From an uncultured SAR86 cluster bacterium (lineage in GTDB: Bacteria; Pseudomonadota; Gammaproteobacteria; Magnimaribacterales; AG-339-G14): 64,000 nucleotides of DNA. The position numbers were made by a program, and so were the translations under genes. The stretch is taken from contig CACJRI010000005.1 in the NCBI GenBank assembly GCA_902595715.1, forward strand, positions 18,183-82,182. Direction: 5' to 3'. The notes under the pieces were generated by a model. It did no database searches and was not told the origin of the DNA. It saw nothing but the letters and a program-made list of their open reading frames with translations. Every line of letters begins with the position of its first letter. The first letter of the stretch is position 1. Positions 44,569 to 53,069 of the stretch are shown here, piece after piece.

Positions 44569-46007
44569 GACAATTCACTTATTGCTCTTTTTGTAGCAAA
44601 AATTTCTTCTAGTCTCTTTATGATGCTCTCTCTAATTTCAAAAAGATTTTGAGATAAAGATAAAGCTTCTTTCAGTTGAAAAACAGCTGCATCATGTCGC
44701 CCTGTCAGAATAAAGAATTCAGCTCTAGATCTGTGAAGTTCAAGTATATTGCCTGATAGACCTTGAGCCTCAGCAAGTTTGTACCAAATATTAGGGTCTG
44801 TTTGTCTTTCTTTCGATAAACTCTTAAGAAGCTTTTCAGCAACTTCTGATTGTTCATTTTTAATATAAGCATCAGCCAAAAGAATTGAAGCTGAGTAATT
44901 ATTTTCGTGAATTTCTAAAATATTTTTGCCTAATGATATTGCTTCATAATAATTTCCAGCAGCTAAATGAAGTTCCATTAAACTCGACTCTAAAACTAGA
45001 TTATTAGGAATTTCCTTAATAAGTTTCCTCAGAAGTGAGAAGCTACTATCGAAATCATTCAAATTTTTGTATGCCAATGACAATCCATAACTTCCAGAAT
45101 ATGAAATATTGTTAATATCAGATTTTTGGTCTTTCTTATATTTTCTGATTAGTTTTTTCAAATCTTTATTTGCCCATATCTCTGCTCTCTTTTGCATAAA
45201 ATAAAAGTCAATATTATCTCTAAAAGAATTCTGGGCAGTTTTCTTTAGGCTGTCGGCTCTTATTCTCATATCACTAAGCCGTTCACTAGGCAAAGGATGA
45301 GTCATCAAATAAGAAAATTGTTCTGAATCTTCGTTTTGATATTTACTTTGCATTCTTTGGAACATCATTGTCATATCATCGGGATTGAAACCTGCTTTTA
45401 CTAAATTATTAAAACCTATTCTATCGGCTTCTTTTTCATTACTTCTTGTAAAGTTTATAGACATTTGTTGCATTGCAGCAGGAGCAATCAAAATTGCTTC
45501 AGGATTTCTTGAGGCAGCAGCTACTGCGATACTTCCCAAAACCATTAAAGCATTTGCAAGGGGAGAGACTTTATTTTGACTTCTTGCATAATGTCTTTGA
45601 CTCAAATGAGCTAACTCATGACACATAACTGATGCTAACTCTCCTTCTTTTTCTGTATTTAGGAACATACCTAAATTTATTCCGATTATTCCTCCTGGAG
45701 CAGCAAATGCATTTATAGTTTTATCTTCTAGAATAATAAATTCAAACCTTCTATCTCGAACTTCGCTAGTTTCAGAAAGACGATAAATTAAATCTTCAAG
45801 GTAAGTTCTCATCAGTGGATCTGAATGTTCTTTGGTTGAACCTCTATACATTGATAGCCAAATTCTTCCCAAGCTATATTCACCTGATAAAGAGATAGAT
45901 GCTGAAGAGTAATCTCCTAGAGTTGGTAAGGGGTCTTCATCTACCAATGACTGAAAGTACGAAGAAAAAAACACCATTAAAAGCAATAAATATAATTTAT
46001 TTATCAT
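44565..46007 (-). CDS. bepA: Periplasmic M48 metalloprotease/chaperone of the BepA type
   Basis: The 480-residue protein has a signal peptide, an M48 zinc protease domain with the HELAHLSQRH motif and the third ligand region EKEADRIG, and a C-terminal TPR domain (about 290-470). BepA helps assemble or degrade outer-membrane proteins such as LptD in the periplasm. The size and TPR tail fit BepA (YfgC) better than other M48 proteases. Confidence 0.9.
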   Translation of the reverse strand: MINKLYLLLLMVFFSSYFQSLVDEDPLPTLGDYSSASISLSGEYSLGRIWLSMYRGSTKEHSDPLMRTYLEDLIYRLSETSEVRDRRFEFIILEDKTINAFAAPGGIIGINLGMFLNTEKEGELASVMCHELAHLSQRHYARSQNKVSPLANALMVLGSIAVAAASRNPEAILIAPAAMQQMSINFTRSNEKEADRIGFNNLVKAGFNPDDMTMMFQRMQSKYQNEDSEQFSYLMTHPLPSERLSDMRIRADSLKKTAQNSFRDNIDFYFMQKRAEIWANKDLKKLIRKYKKDQKSDINNISYSGSYGLSLAYKNLNDFDSSFSLLRKLIKEIPNNLVLESSLMELHLAAGNYYEAISLGKNILEIHENNYSASILLADAYIKNEQSEVAEKLLKSLSKERQTDPNIWYKLAEAQGLSGNILELHRSRAEFFILTGRHDAAVFQLKEALSLSQNLFEIRESIIKRLEEIFATKRAISELS

Positions 46008-46043
46008 TTAGAAAGTATAATTGAATTCTAGAGTTTGAAATAG

Positions 46044-47096
46044 ATGATAAATTTTTTAAAAAATTTTTTCGATAGATATTTTTTTGATGATGAGCAATTT
46101 GCTGCCTTATTCATCATCTCTATTGGAATCATTATTCTTTATTTTTTAGGAGGCATTATCGCTCCTGTTTTAGTAAGCATATTAATTGCATACATTCTTA
46201 ATGGATTTATGAGTTTTTTAGAAGAAAAAGGAAATAGCAGGTTTTTAGCTTTGTCAGTTACTCTTTTTATTTTTAGTTTATTTTACTTATCAATTTTTTT
46301 AGTTTTGCCTTTTTTATCAAGGCAGATTCTCCTTCTGGTTTCTGATATCCCTCAAATTTATGAATCTGTAAATGTATTTTTATCTTCTCAATTAGCAAAT
46401 TATACAGTTTCGTCTAATCAATTGGATGAAGCTCTAGTTAATGCTTTTTCGTATATTCCTACATTATTTCAAAATGCTTTACTTCAGCTTAATTCTGGAT
46501 TTTCAGCAGTTATGAACGCTTTATTGTATTTGATAATTGTTCCTTTTTTAGTTTTCTTCTTGCTTAAAGATAGAGATATATTTTTGAACTATGTAAAAGT
46601 CTTATTACCTGAAAAAAAGGATCTTCTTTCTAAAATTTGGAAAGATGTAAATATTCAATTATATGGATATTTAAGAGGAAAGGGACTTGAGATGCTTATC
46701 GTCACTTTTGTCACAGGATTAGTCTTTTACATGCAAGATGTAAATTACTCTGTCATTTTAGCTATTTTAGTCGGCCTTTCGGTTTTAATACCTTATGTAG
46801 GCGCAATATTAGTTACAATTCCTGTTATCTTAATTGGCCTTTTTCAATGGGGATTAGATTCAGATTTTTATATTTTTATTGCAAGTTATTTAATCATTCA
46901 AGCTTTAGATGGAAATGTTTTGATGCCTTTGCTTCTGGGCAGGGAGGTCAAACTACATCCTGTAATAATAATAACGGCTGTACTAATCTTTGGAGGAATT
47001 TGGGGATTTTGGGGTTTGCTTCTAGCAATTCCTATTGCAACCTTTTTAAGGGCAATATTAGTCTCATGGCCAACTAAGGAGAAGTTATTATCTTAA
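46044..47096 (+). CDS. AI-2E family (PerM-type) permease
   Basis: The 350-residue membrane protein has seven or eight helices, with a large loop at about 90-145, and the family segments FLLKDRD, GLSVLIPYVGAIL and the C-terminal LHPVIIITAVLIFGGIWGFWGLLLAIPIAT. The family includes TqsA and PerM; substrates vary and are often unknown. It diverges from bepA and abuts the convergent bcp stop with no gap. BepA-perM-bcp neighbourhoods occur in other Gammaproteobacteria. Confidence 0.88.
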   Translation: MINFLKNFFDRYFFDDEQFAALFIISIGIIILYFLGGIIAPVLVSILIAYILNGFMSFLEEKGNSRFLALSVTLFIFSLFYLSIFLVLPFLSRQILLLVSDIPQIYESVNVFLSSQLANYTVSSNQLDEALVNAFSYIPTLFQNALLQLNSGFSAVMNALLYLIIVPFLVFFLLKDRDIFLNYVKVLLPEKKDLLSKIWKDVNIQLYGYLRGKGLEMLIVTFVTGLVFYMQDVNYSVILAILVGLSVLIPYVGAILVTIPVILIGLFQWGLDSDFYIFIASYLIIQALDGNVLMPLLLGREVKLHPVIIITAVLIFGGIWGFWGLLLAIPIATFLRAILVSWPTKEKLLS

Positions 47097-47546
47097 TTAT
47101 AAAAAAGATAGAACCTCTTCAACATGTCCTTTAACTTTAACCTTTCTCCACTCTTTAACTAACTTGCCTTCTTCATTAACTAAAAAAGTACTTCTTTCGA
47201 TACCCATATATTTTTTCCCATACATACTTTTTTCTTTGATGACGTCAAAAATTTTACAAATCTTTTCATCTGGATCAGAAATTAGTTCAAATGGAAATTT
47301 AAATTTATCTTTAAAGCTTTCGTGAGATTTAATATTATCTTTTGATACTCCAAAAATTTGAGTATTCTTTTTTTTAAATTTTTTATAATTATCTCTAAAA
47401 TCTTCTCCTTCTGAAGTACATCCAGGAGTATTATCTCGTGGATAGAAATATATGACGATGTTCTGACCTTTATAATCTGACAGATCGAAATTTTTTTTTC
47501 CGGTCATTTCACCCTTAAAGTTTTTTAATTTAGCACCTTCTTTCAT
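47097..47546 (-). CDS. bcp: Thiol peroxidase Bcp (PrxQ family)
   Basis: The 149-residue peroxiredoxin has the peroxidatic Cys43 in NTPGCTSEGEDF. The second Cys five residues later in E. coli Bcp is missing (E48 here), so it should act as a one-Cys enzyme or use another Cys. It reduces hydroperoxides. It is divergent from dapA, and its promoter region shares an imperfect palindrome with that of dapA. Confidence 0.93.
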   Translation of the reverse strand: MKEGAKLKNFKGEMTGKKNFDLSDYKGQNIVIYFYPRDNTPGCTSEGEDFRDNYKKFKKKNTQIFGVSKDNIKSHESFKDKFKFPFELISDPDEKICKIFDVIKEKSMYGKKYMGIERSTFLVNEEGKLVKEWRKVKVKGHVEEVLSFL

Positions 47547-47559
47547 ATTTTTTATTTAA

Positions 47560-47585
47560 TGTTGTTAAGTTATGAAATAATAACA
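47560..47585. promoter_or_regulatory. Imperfect palindrome in the bcp/dapA gap
   Basis: TGTTGTTA (47560-47567) and TAATAACA (47578-47585) are inverted with one mismatch and a 10-base spacer. It could be an operator; AT-rich chance pairing is also possible. Confidence 0.35.
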
Positions 47586-47613
47586 TTTATAAAATTTTTT
47601 TTTCATAAGTTAA

Positions 47614-48504
47614 ATGTCAATTAAGGGCTCCATCACAGCTTTAGTAACTCCAATGCATGAAAATGGAGACCTAGATTATAACTCTCTAGAAAAACTTATT
47701 AATTTTCAAATTGATTCTGGAATTTCTGGTCTGGTAGCAGTTGGAACTACTGGAGAGTCCGCAACGATTGATTTTTCAGATCACATCAAATTGATAAAAT
47801 TTTTTGTTGAAAGTGCTGATGGGAGGGTAAATATCATAGCCGGTACTGGAGCTAATTCCACGGAAGAAGCTCTTCTCCTTACGAAGGCCGCTAAAGATTC
47901 GGGGGCTGATGCAGCTTTATTAGTATCCCCTTATTACAATAAACCTCCTCAAGAAGGGATTTACAGACATCATATGAAAATTGCTGACGAAGTGAATTTG
48001 CCTCAAATTTTATATAACGTCCCTTCAAGAACAGCTAGCTTTATTGAGCCTGAAACAGTTTTAAAACTTTCTTCGCATGAAAATATTATGGGGATAAAAG
48101 ATGCTACTGGAGATATGCAAAATCATAAAAAAGTATTAGATTTATGTAAAAATGAAATTGATAGTGATAATTTTTTATTGTACTCAGGGGATGACTTTTC
48201 TTTTCTAGAATTTCTAAAGCTTGGCGGTCATGGCACTATTTCCGTTACATCTAATGTTGTCCCAAATCTTGTTGCAAACATATGTAATTTAATAAATTCA
48301 AATTTTCAAGAGGCAAAAAAATTGGATGATAGTCTGCAAAATTTAAACAAAAATTTATTCTGTGAATCAAACCCTATCCCTGTAAAATGGGCTCTTTACC
48401 AGATGGGAATGATTAAAAAAGGAATTAGACTTCCTTTAGTAGAACTTAATCAATCTTTTAGAATCTCTTTAAAAGAGTCTTTAAATGAACTTAATTTAAT
48501 TTAA
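47614..48504 (+). CDS. dapA: 4-hydroxy-tetrahydrodipicolinate synthase
   Basis: The 296-residue aldolase condenses pyruvate with aspartate semialdehyde and leads to diaminopimelate for MurE and to lysine. GTTGESATI, LLVSPYYNKPPQEGI, the LYNVPSRTA and the Schiff-base lysine in IMGIKDATGD are typical. dapA-bamC-purC is the standard gammaproteobacterial order. Confidence 0.97.
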   Translation: MSIKGSITALVTPMHENGDLDYNSLEKLINFQIDSGISGLVAVGTTGESATIDFSDHIKLIKFFVESADGRVNIIAGTGANSTEEALLLTKAAKDSGADAALLVSPYYNKPPQEGIYRHHMKIADEVNLPQILYNVPSRTASFIEPETVLKLSSHENIMGIKDATGDMQNHKKVLDLCKNEIDSDNFLLYSGDDFSFLEFLKLGGHGTISVTSNVVPNLVANICNLINSNFQEAKKLDDSLQNLNKNLFCESNPIPVKWALYQMGMIKKGIRLPLVELNQSFRISLKESLNELNLI

Positions 48505-48507
48505 TAA

Positions 48508-49476
48508 ATGAAAAATTTTCTATTATTTATCTTAACTACTTCCTTTTTATCCTGCGCTATAGAAAAAACAGAAGTTATTAATAAAAAAGAAATTGTAGAT
48601 GCATCTAAAAATCAATCAATTCTTTTAGACCAAAATATTCTTGAGGATCCTTCATTTATAGTAGACAAATATCCTATTTCTGGAGAAATAGAGTTTCTAA
48701 ATGATACTGAAAAAAAATCAACTCCCAGGCCAAAACAACTTTTCTCGGCAGCTTCATCCAATGAGATAAGATTGCATAAACTTGGCGAAATAAGATGGGT
48801 CTATCTGGGGTTAGAACCTAGCGCAGTTTGGCCTATGACAATTCAATTTCTTGAAACAAATGATAATTTATCTCTTGATTCTTTTGATCCAAATACTGGA
48901 AAGATAACATCTAAAGAATTTAAAAAAAATAATGTTGATTCAAAATATGTTTTTAAAATTGAAAGAGGCCTTCAGCAGTCAAGTTCAGAAATTTTCGTTT
49001 CACAATTAAATAAAATAAATAATTCCTGGCAAATTGTCTCCTCAAAAGATAATAAACTGGATGAGTTAATTAATGAATTTTATGAGTACTTATCATCTTC
49101 TGACCCTTCAACTGGCACATCTCTAGTCGCATTAAATTTAAATGCAAGTAACAAAACTGAAGTTATTTCAGACGATGAATCTGGTATCTCAAAAATAAAG
49201 CTAAGAATAAATTTTGCTAGAGCTTGGGCTGCTTTAAGAAGATCATTGCTGCTTGCAGGATACAAAATTATTGATGAGGATAGAAATGAGGGAGTATTTT
49301 ATCTAGAATATATAGTGAGAAGATCTTTACTCGATCGTAGGCAAGATATAACGAGTGTAGAAATTTTTGTTAGAGAGACGAAACCAAATGAATGTTTGAT
49401 TTTCACAAGTTTAGGCTTAGAAAATAAAGACTTGTCTGATGAAATAATCTCTGAAATAAATCAATCTTTATCTTAA
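48508..49476 (+). CDS. bamC: Outer-membrane assembly lipoprotein BamC
   Basis: The 322-residue lipoprotein has a signal with the FLSC lipobox (Cys near residue 16), an extended N-terminal part that in E. coli binds BamD, and two helix-grip domains (LGEIRWVYLGLEPSAVWP and LRINFARAWAALRRSLLLAGYKI). It lies three bases after dapA and seven before purC. BamB is encoded at 62092. Confidence 0.9.
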   Translation: MKNFLLFILTTSFLSCAIEKTEVINKKEIVDASKNQSILLDQNILEDPSFIVDKYPISGEIEFLNDTEKKSTPRPKQLFSAASSNEIRLHKLGEIRWVYLGLEPSAVWPMTIQFLETNDNLSLDSFDPNTGKITSKEFKKNNVDSKYVFKIERGLQQSSSEIFVSQLNKINNSWQIVSSKDNKLDELINEFYEYLSSSDPSTGTSLVALNLNASNKTEVISDDESGISKIKLRINFARAWAALRRSLLLAGYKIIDEDRNEGVFYLEYIVRRSLLDRRQDITSVEIFVRETKPNECLIFTSLGLENKDLSDEIISEINQSLS

Positions 49477-49482
49477 TTTAAA

Positions 49483-50196
49483 ATGGAAAAAAAAGAATTA
49501 CTCACAAAAGGAAAAGCAAAAGAGCTATATAAAACCTCAGACGAATCTAAGTTAGTAATGGACTTCACTGATGATACTTCGGCATTTGATGGAAAAAAAA
49601 TAGAACAATTAGCAGGAAAGGGCACGGTTAATAACAGATTCAATAACTTTATTATGAATCATTTGGATTCCAAAGGTGTAGCCTGTCATCTTTTGGAAGA
49701 ACTAAATGATCGCGAAAGCTTGGTCTTGTCTTTGGATATGTTTCCAATTGAATGTGTAGTGAGAAATTACGCTGCAGGAAGTATTTGTAAACGTCTAGGC
49801 CTTGAAGAGGGGATGAAATTTGAAAATCCTATTTTTGAATTCTTTTATAAAGACGATGATTTAGGCGATCCAATGATAAATGATAATCACATTATTTCTT
49901 TCGGCTGGGCAGAAGCAGATGATATAGAAACTTTAAAAAATCTTACTTTAGAAATTAACGACCATTTAGTAGATTTATTTCTCAAAGCAGATTTAATTCT
50001 CGTTGACTTCAAATTAGAGTTTGGTAAAAACTCTGGAAAAATATATCTTGGCGATGAATTTACCCCAGATGGTTGTAGAGTTTGGGATAAGGAAACCAAG
50101 AAAAAACTAGACAAAGATAGATTTAGATTGGGCCTTGGAGATGTAGTTGAATCTTACCAAGAGATAGCTCACAGACTTGGTGTAGATTTAACTTAA
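49483..50196 (+). CDS. purC: SAICAR synthetase
   Basis: The 237-residue enzyme adds aspartate to CAIR in purine synthesis. GKAKELYKT, FTDDTSAFDGKK, VVRNYAAGSICKR, and the DFKLEFG and DEFTPDGCRVWD motifs are intact. Its length is the same as in E. coli. The last nine bases overlap korB on the other strand. Confidence 0.97.
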   Translation: MEKKELLTKGKAKELYKTSDESKLVMDFTDDTSAFDGKKIEQLAGKGTVNNRFNNFIMNHLDSKGVACHLLEELNDRESLVLSLDMFPIECVVRNYAAGSICKRLGLEEGMKFENPIFEFFYKDDDLGDPMINDNHIISFGWAEADDIETLKNLTLEINDHLVDLFLKADLILVDFKLEFGKNSGKIYLGDEFTPDGCRVWDKETKKKLDKDRFRLGLGDVVESYQEIAHRLGVDLT

Positions 50197-51240
50197 CCCT
50201 TTATTTATTTCATCCAATACTTCGCTACCTGGGCAAAGCTCGTCTTGTTCTAATGTATTAAGAGGTTTATCAGGTAAATCCATTATTTCAGTTAGAGGTT
50301 TACATTTGTTATCCACATAAAGAAGTCCAGTAATAATTTTTCCTTCTTTATTTTTTTCCCTAATTAACTCTAAAGAATTTCCTGCATCTGTAGGATCAAA
50401 ATTATGATCTGTTTTTTCTAATGATAGTCTTGAACCATCATGAAGTTTTACTTCTACACTTGATCCATCATCATAATTCGTCTTTATTTCTTCTCCTAAG
50501 GGAACAAAATCTGTTTTGCCCATAGCTTCGTTGTGATTTCTAATGTAATCATAACTTTTAGTTGAAGAATCATGATTGTTAAATGTCACACAAGGACTAA
50601 TAATATCCAAGAGCGCAAAACCTTTATGTTGAATGGCACCCATAATTAAAGGAACCAACTGATCTCTGTCTCCAGAAAAGCTTCTAGCTACATATGATGC
50701 TCCCATCTGTATTGCCATTGAAGTAAGATCAATTGGCGGGAATAAATTATCTTCTCCATATTTATTTTTAGATTCAAGGTCATTTGTTGCAGAGAATTGC
50801 CCTTTTGTTAATCCGTAAGTTCCATTGTTTTCTACGAAATAGACCATATTTACTTGCCTTCTTATTGCATGAATAAACTGACCAATACCAATTGAGGCGC
50901 TATCTCCATCTCCCGATACACCCAAATAAAGCAGATCCTCATTAGCACAGTTTGCACCTGTTGCTATAGAAGGCATTCTTCCATGAACAGAATTAAAACC
51001 ATGAGAGGCATTTAAAAAGTAAGCTGGAGCTTTCGAAGAGCACCCAATTCCAGACAATTTAGCTACTTTATAGGCTTCGATATTAAGCCTAAAACAGGCT
51101 TCAATTATGCAAGCACTTATTGAATCATGACCACATCCGGCACAGAGAGTAGAAACACCTCCTTCATAATCCCTTCTCGTGAGACCCAATTTATTTTTTT
51201 CCAAATTGGGGTGTTTATTTATTGGTTTAAAGTAACTCAT
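50188..51240 (-). CDS. korB: 2-oxoacid:ferredoxin oxidoreductase, beta subunit
   Basis: The 350-residue thiamine-diphosphate subunit has CAGCGHD near residue 33, GIGCSS, and the TPP and metal motif GDGDSASIGIGQF followed by ENNGTYGLTKGQFS. It decarboxylates a 2-oxoacid, most likely 2-oxoglutarate, to the acyl-CoA and passes electrons to ferredoxin. The ATG overlaps the korA stop (ATGA). No cluster-binding extension is present, so electrons must leave through partner proteins. Confidence 0.9.
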   Translation of the reverse strand: MSYFKPINKHPNLEKNKLGLTRRDYEGGVSTLCAGCGHDSISACIIEACFRLNIEAYKVAKLSGIGCSSKAPAYFLNASHGFNSVHGRMPSIATGANCANEDLLYLGVSGDGDSASIGIGQFIHAIRRQVNMVYFVENNGTYGLTKGQFSATNDLESKNKYGEDNLFPPIDLTSMAIQMGASYVARSFSGDRDQLVPLIMGAIQHKGFALLDIISPCVTFNNHDSSTKSYDYIRNHNEAMGKTDFVPLGEEIKTNYDDGSSVEVKLHDGSRLSLEKTDHNFDPTDAGNSLELIREKNKEGKIITGLLYVDNKCKPLTEIMDLPDKPLNTLEQDELCPGSEVLDEINKGLS

Positions 51241-53069
51241 GTGATTAAGGCTTGTTGAGATTCTCTTTCATATATTTTCTTAGCAATAAATTTTGCCTGA
51301 ATTGGATCGCCGTTAAACCAAACTAATGATCTCAGTTTTTCTGCTGAAATTCCTCCTTCAGCCATTATTAAAGTTCTCATTTGGCTATCCCTATTTTGTT
51401 CAATCACATAAATAAGATCGTGGTTTTCGATAAACTCCCATACATCTAAGTTGAAAGGGAACGATCTAATTCTCATTAGATCTACATCAATGTTATTTTC
51501 AATGAGAATATCTTTAGCTTCATACATAGCTGCAGATGTACTGCCGTAAAATATCACGCCAGAACTTCCCTGTTTTTCAGAAAGATTAATTATTGGATTA
51601 GGAACTAATTCAGATGCAGTCCTAAACTTTTTAACCAATCTTGTTAAAGTTTGCTCATTGATATCTCCATTTTCGGTATACCTAGCATATTCATCATGAG
51701 ATGTTCCTCTTGTAAAAAAGGCTCCCTTCTCAGGATGGGTTCCAGGATAAGTTCTATAACAAATCCCATCATCATCAATATCTAAATATCTCCCAAAATT
51801 ATCCATTTGATCTAAATCTTCAGCTTTAAGAACTTTTCCTCTGTCATATTTTTGTTCGTCATCCCATTCAAATTTATCTGTAACCCAATCATTCATTCCA
51901 ATATCTAAATCACTAATTACAAACACAGGAGTTTGTAATCTTTCAGCTAAATTAAAAGCTTCTGCAGAGAACTCAAAACACTCCTGAGGATCTTCAGGAA
52001 ATAAAAGCACATGTTTAGTATCTCCATGTGAAGCATAAGCACAAGAAAGAATATCTGATTGTTGAGTTCTAGTTGGCATTCCAGTCGAAGGTCCGCCCCT
52101 TTGAATATTGAAAAGAACCAGAGGTACTTCTGCAAAGTAAGCTAGCCCTAAAAATTCGCTCATCAACGAAATGCCTGGACCGCTAGTTGCAGTGAAGCCT
52201 CTTGCGCCATTCCAGTTGGCACCTATTGCCATGCCAACAGCAGCTAATTCATCTTCGGCTTGAAGACTTATGTAATTATTTTTCCCTGTCTGAGAGTCAA
52301 CCCTATATTTTGAAGCATATTTTTCAAAACCTTCAGCAACAGATGTAGATGGTGTTATTGGATACCAGGAGCAAAATGTAGCTCCTCCATAGACCGCTCC
52401 TAATCCACATGCATCATTTCCAGAAACAAGTATTTTATCTTTAAGTTTATCTTCTCTTTTGACGTTAATTCCTAGCGGATAAGGTAAATTCTTTAAAACG
52501 TAATCTCTTCCGATATTTAAAGCCTTTATGTTTGGTTCAATGAGAGCAGGTTTGTTTACAAATTGTTCCGAAATTAATTTCTCAAGAACTTCATATTCAA
52601 TTTCTAAAAGAGGAGATAATGCTCCCACGTAAGCGATATTTTTAAATAACGCCCTTTGTTTAGCATTAGTAAACGAGTCTACACAAAGCTGTGTTAAAGG
52701 TATTTCAATAATAGTGATGTCATCTCTATTGAAATTTCTTTTCCAGGTTGAATCGTACAAAAGGTAACCACCTTCTGAAATCTCCTCAACATCTTGAGAA
52801 TAAGTTTGAGGATTCATCGCAACAGCAATATCTACACCACCTCTACTTCCCAAATAACCCTTATTATTTACTCTGACTTCAAACCAAGTTGGTAAACCTT
52901 GAATATTTGAGGGAAAAATATTTTTTGGGCTAATGGGAATTCCCATCCTAAAAATAGACTTTGCAAACATTTGGTTAGCACTTGCAGAGCCTGTTCCATT
53001 TACATTTGCAAATTTAATGACAAAGTCATTAAGTGAATTAATAGCATCTACTTTTACAGGATTTTCCAC
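51237..53069 (-). CDS. korA: 2-oxoacid:ferredoxin oxidoreductase, fused gamma-alpha subunit
   Basis: The 610-residue protein joins an N-terminal gamma domain (about 10-190, NGTGSASANQMFAKSIFRMG) to an alpha domain (about 205-590) with the WYPITPSTSVAEGFE, QAEDELAAVGMAIGANWNGARGFTATSGPG and GMPTRTQQSD segments that bind TPP and substrate. The GTG start forms TAGTG with the stop of the oxidoreductase gene. The substrate (2-oxoglutarate, pyruvate or another) cannot be fixed from sequence. Confidence 0.9.
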   Translation of the reverse strand: MENPVKVDAINSLNDFVIKFANVNGTGSASANQMFAKSIFRMGIPISPKNIFPSNIQGLPTWFEVRVNNKGYLGSRGGVDIAVAMNPQTYSQDVEEISEGGYLLYDSTWKRNFNRDDITIIEIPLTQLCVDSFTNAKQRALFKNIAYVGALSPLLEIEYEVLEKLISEQFVNKPALIEPNIKALNIGRDYVLKNLPYPLGINVKREDKLKDKILVSGNDACGLGAVYGGATFCSWYPITPSTSVAEGFEKYASKYRVDSQTGKNNYISLQAEDELAAVGMAIGANWNGARGFTATSGPGISLMSEFLGLAYFAEVPLVLFNIQRGGPSTGMPTRTQQSDILSCAYASHGDTKHVLLFPEDPQECFEFSAEAFNLAERLQTPVFVISDLDIGMNDWVTDKFEWDDEQKYDRGKVLKAEDLDQMDNFGRYLDIDDDGICYRTYPGTHPEKGAFFTRGTSHDEYARYTENGDINEQTLTRLVKKFRTASELVPNPIINLSEKQGSSGVIFYGSTSAAMYEAKDILIENNIDVDLMRIRSFPFNLDVWEFIENHDLIYVIEQNRDSQMRTLIMAEGGISAEKLRSLVWFNGDPIQAKFIAKKIYERESQQALIT

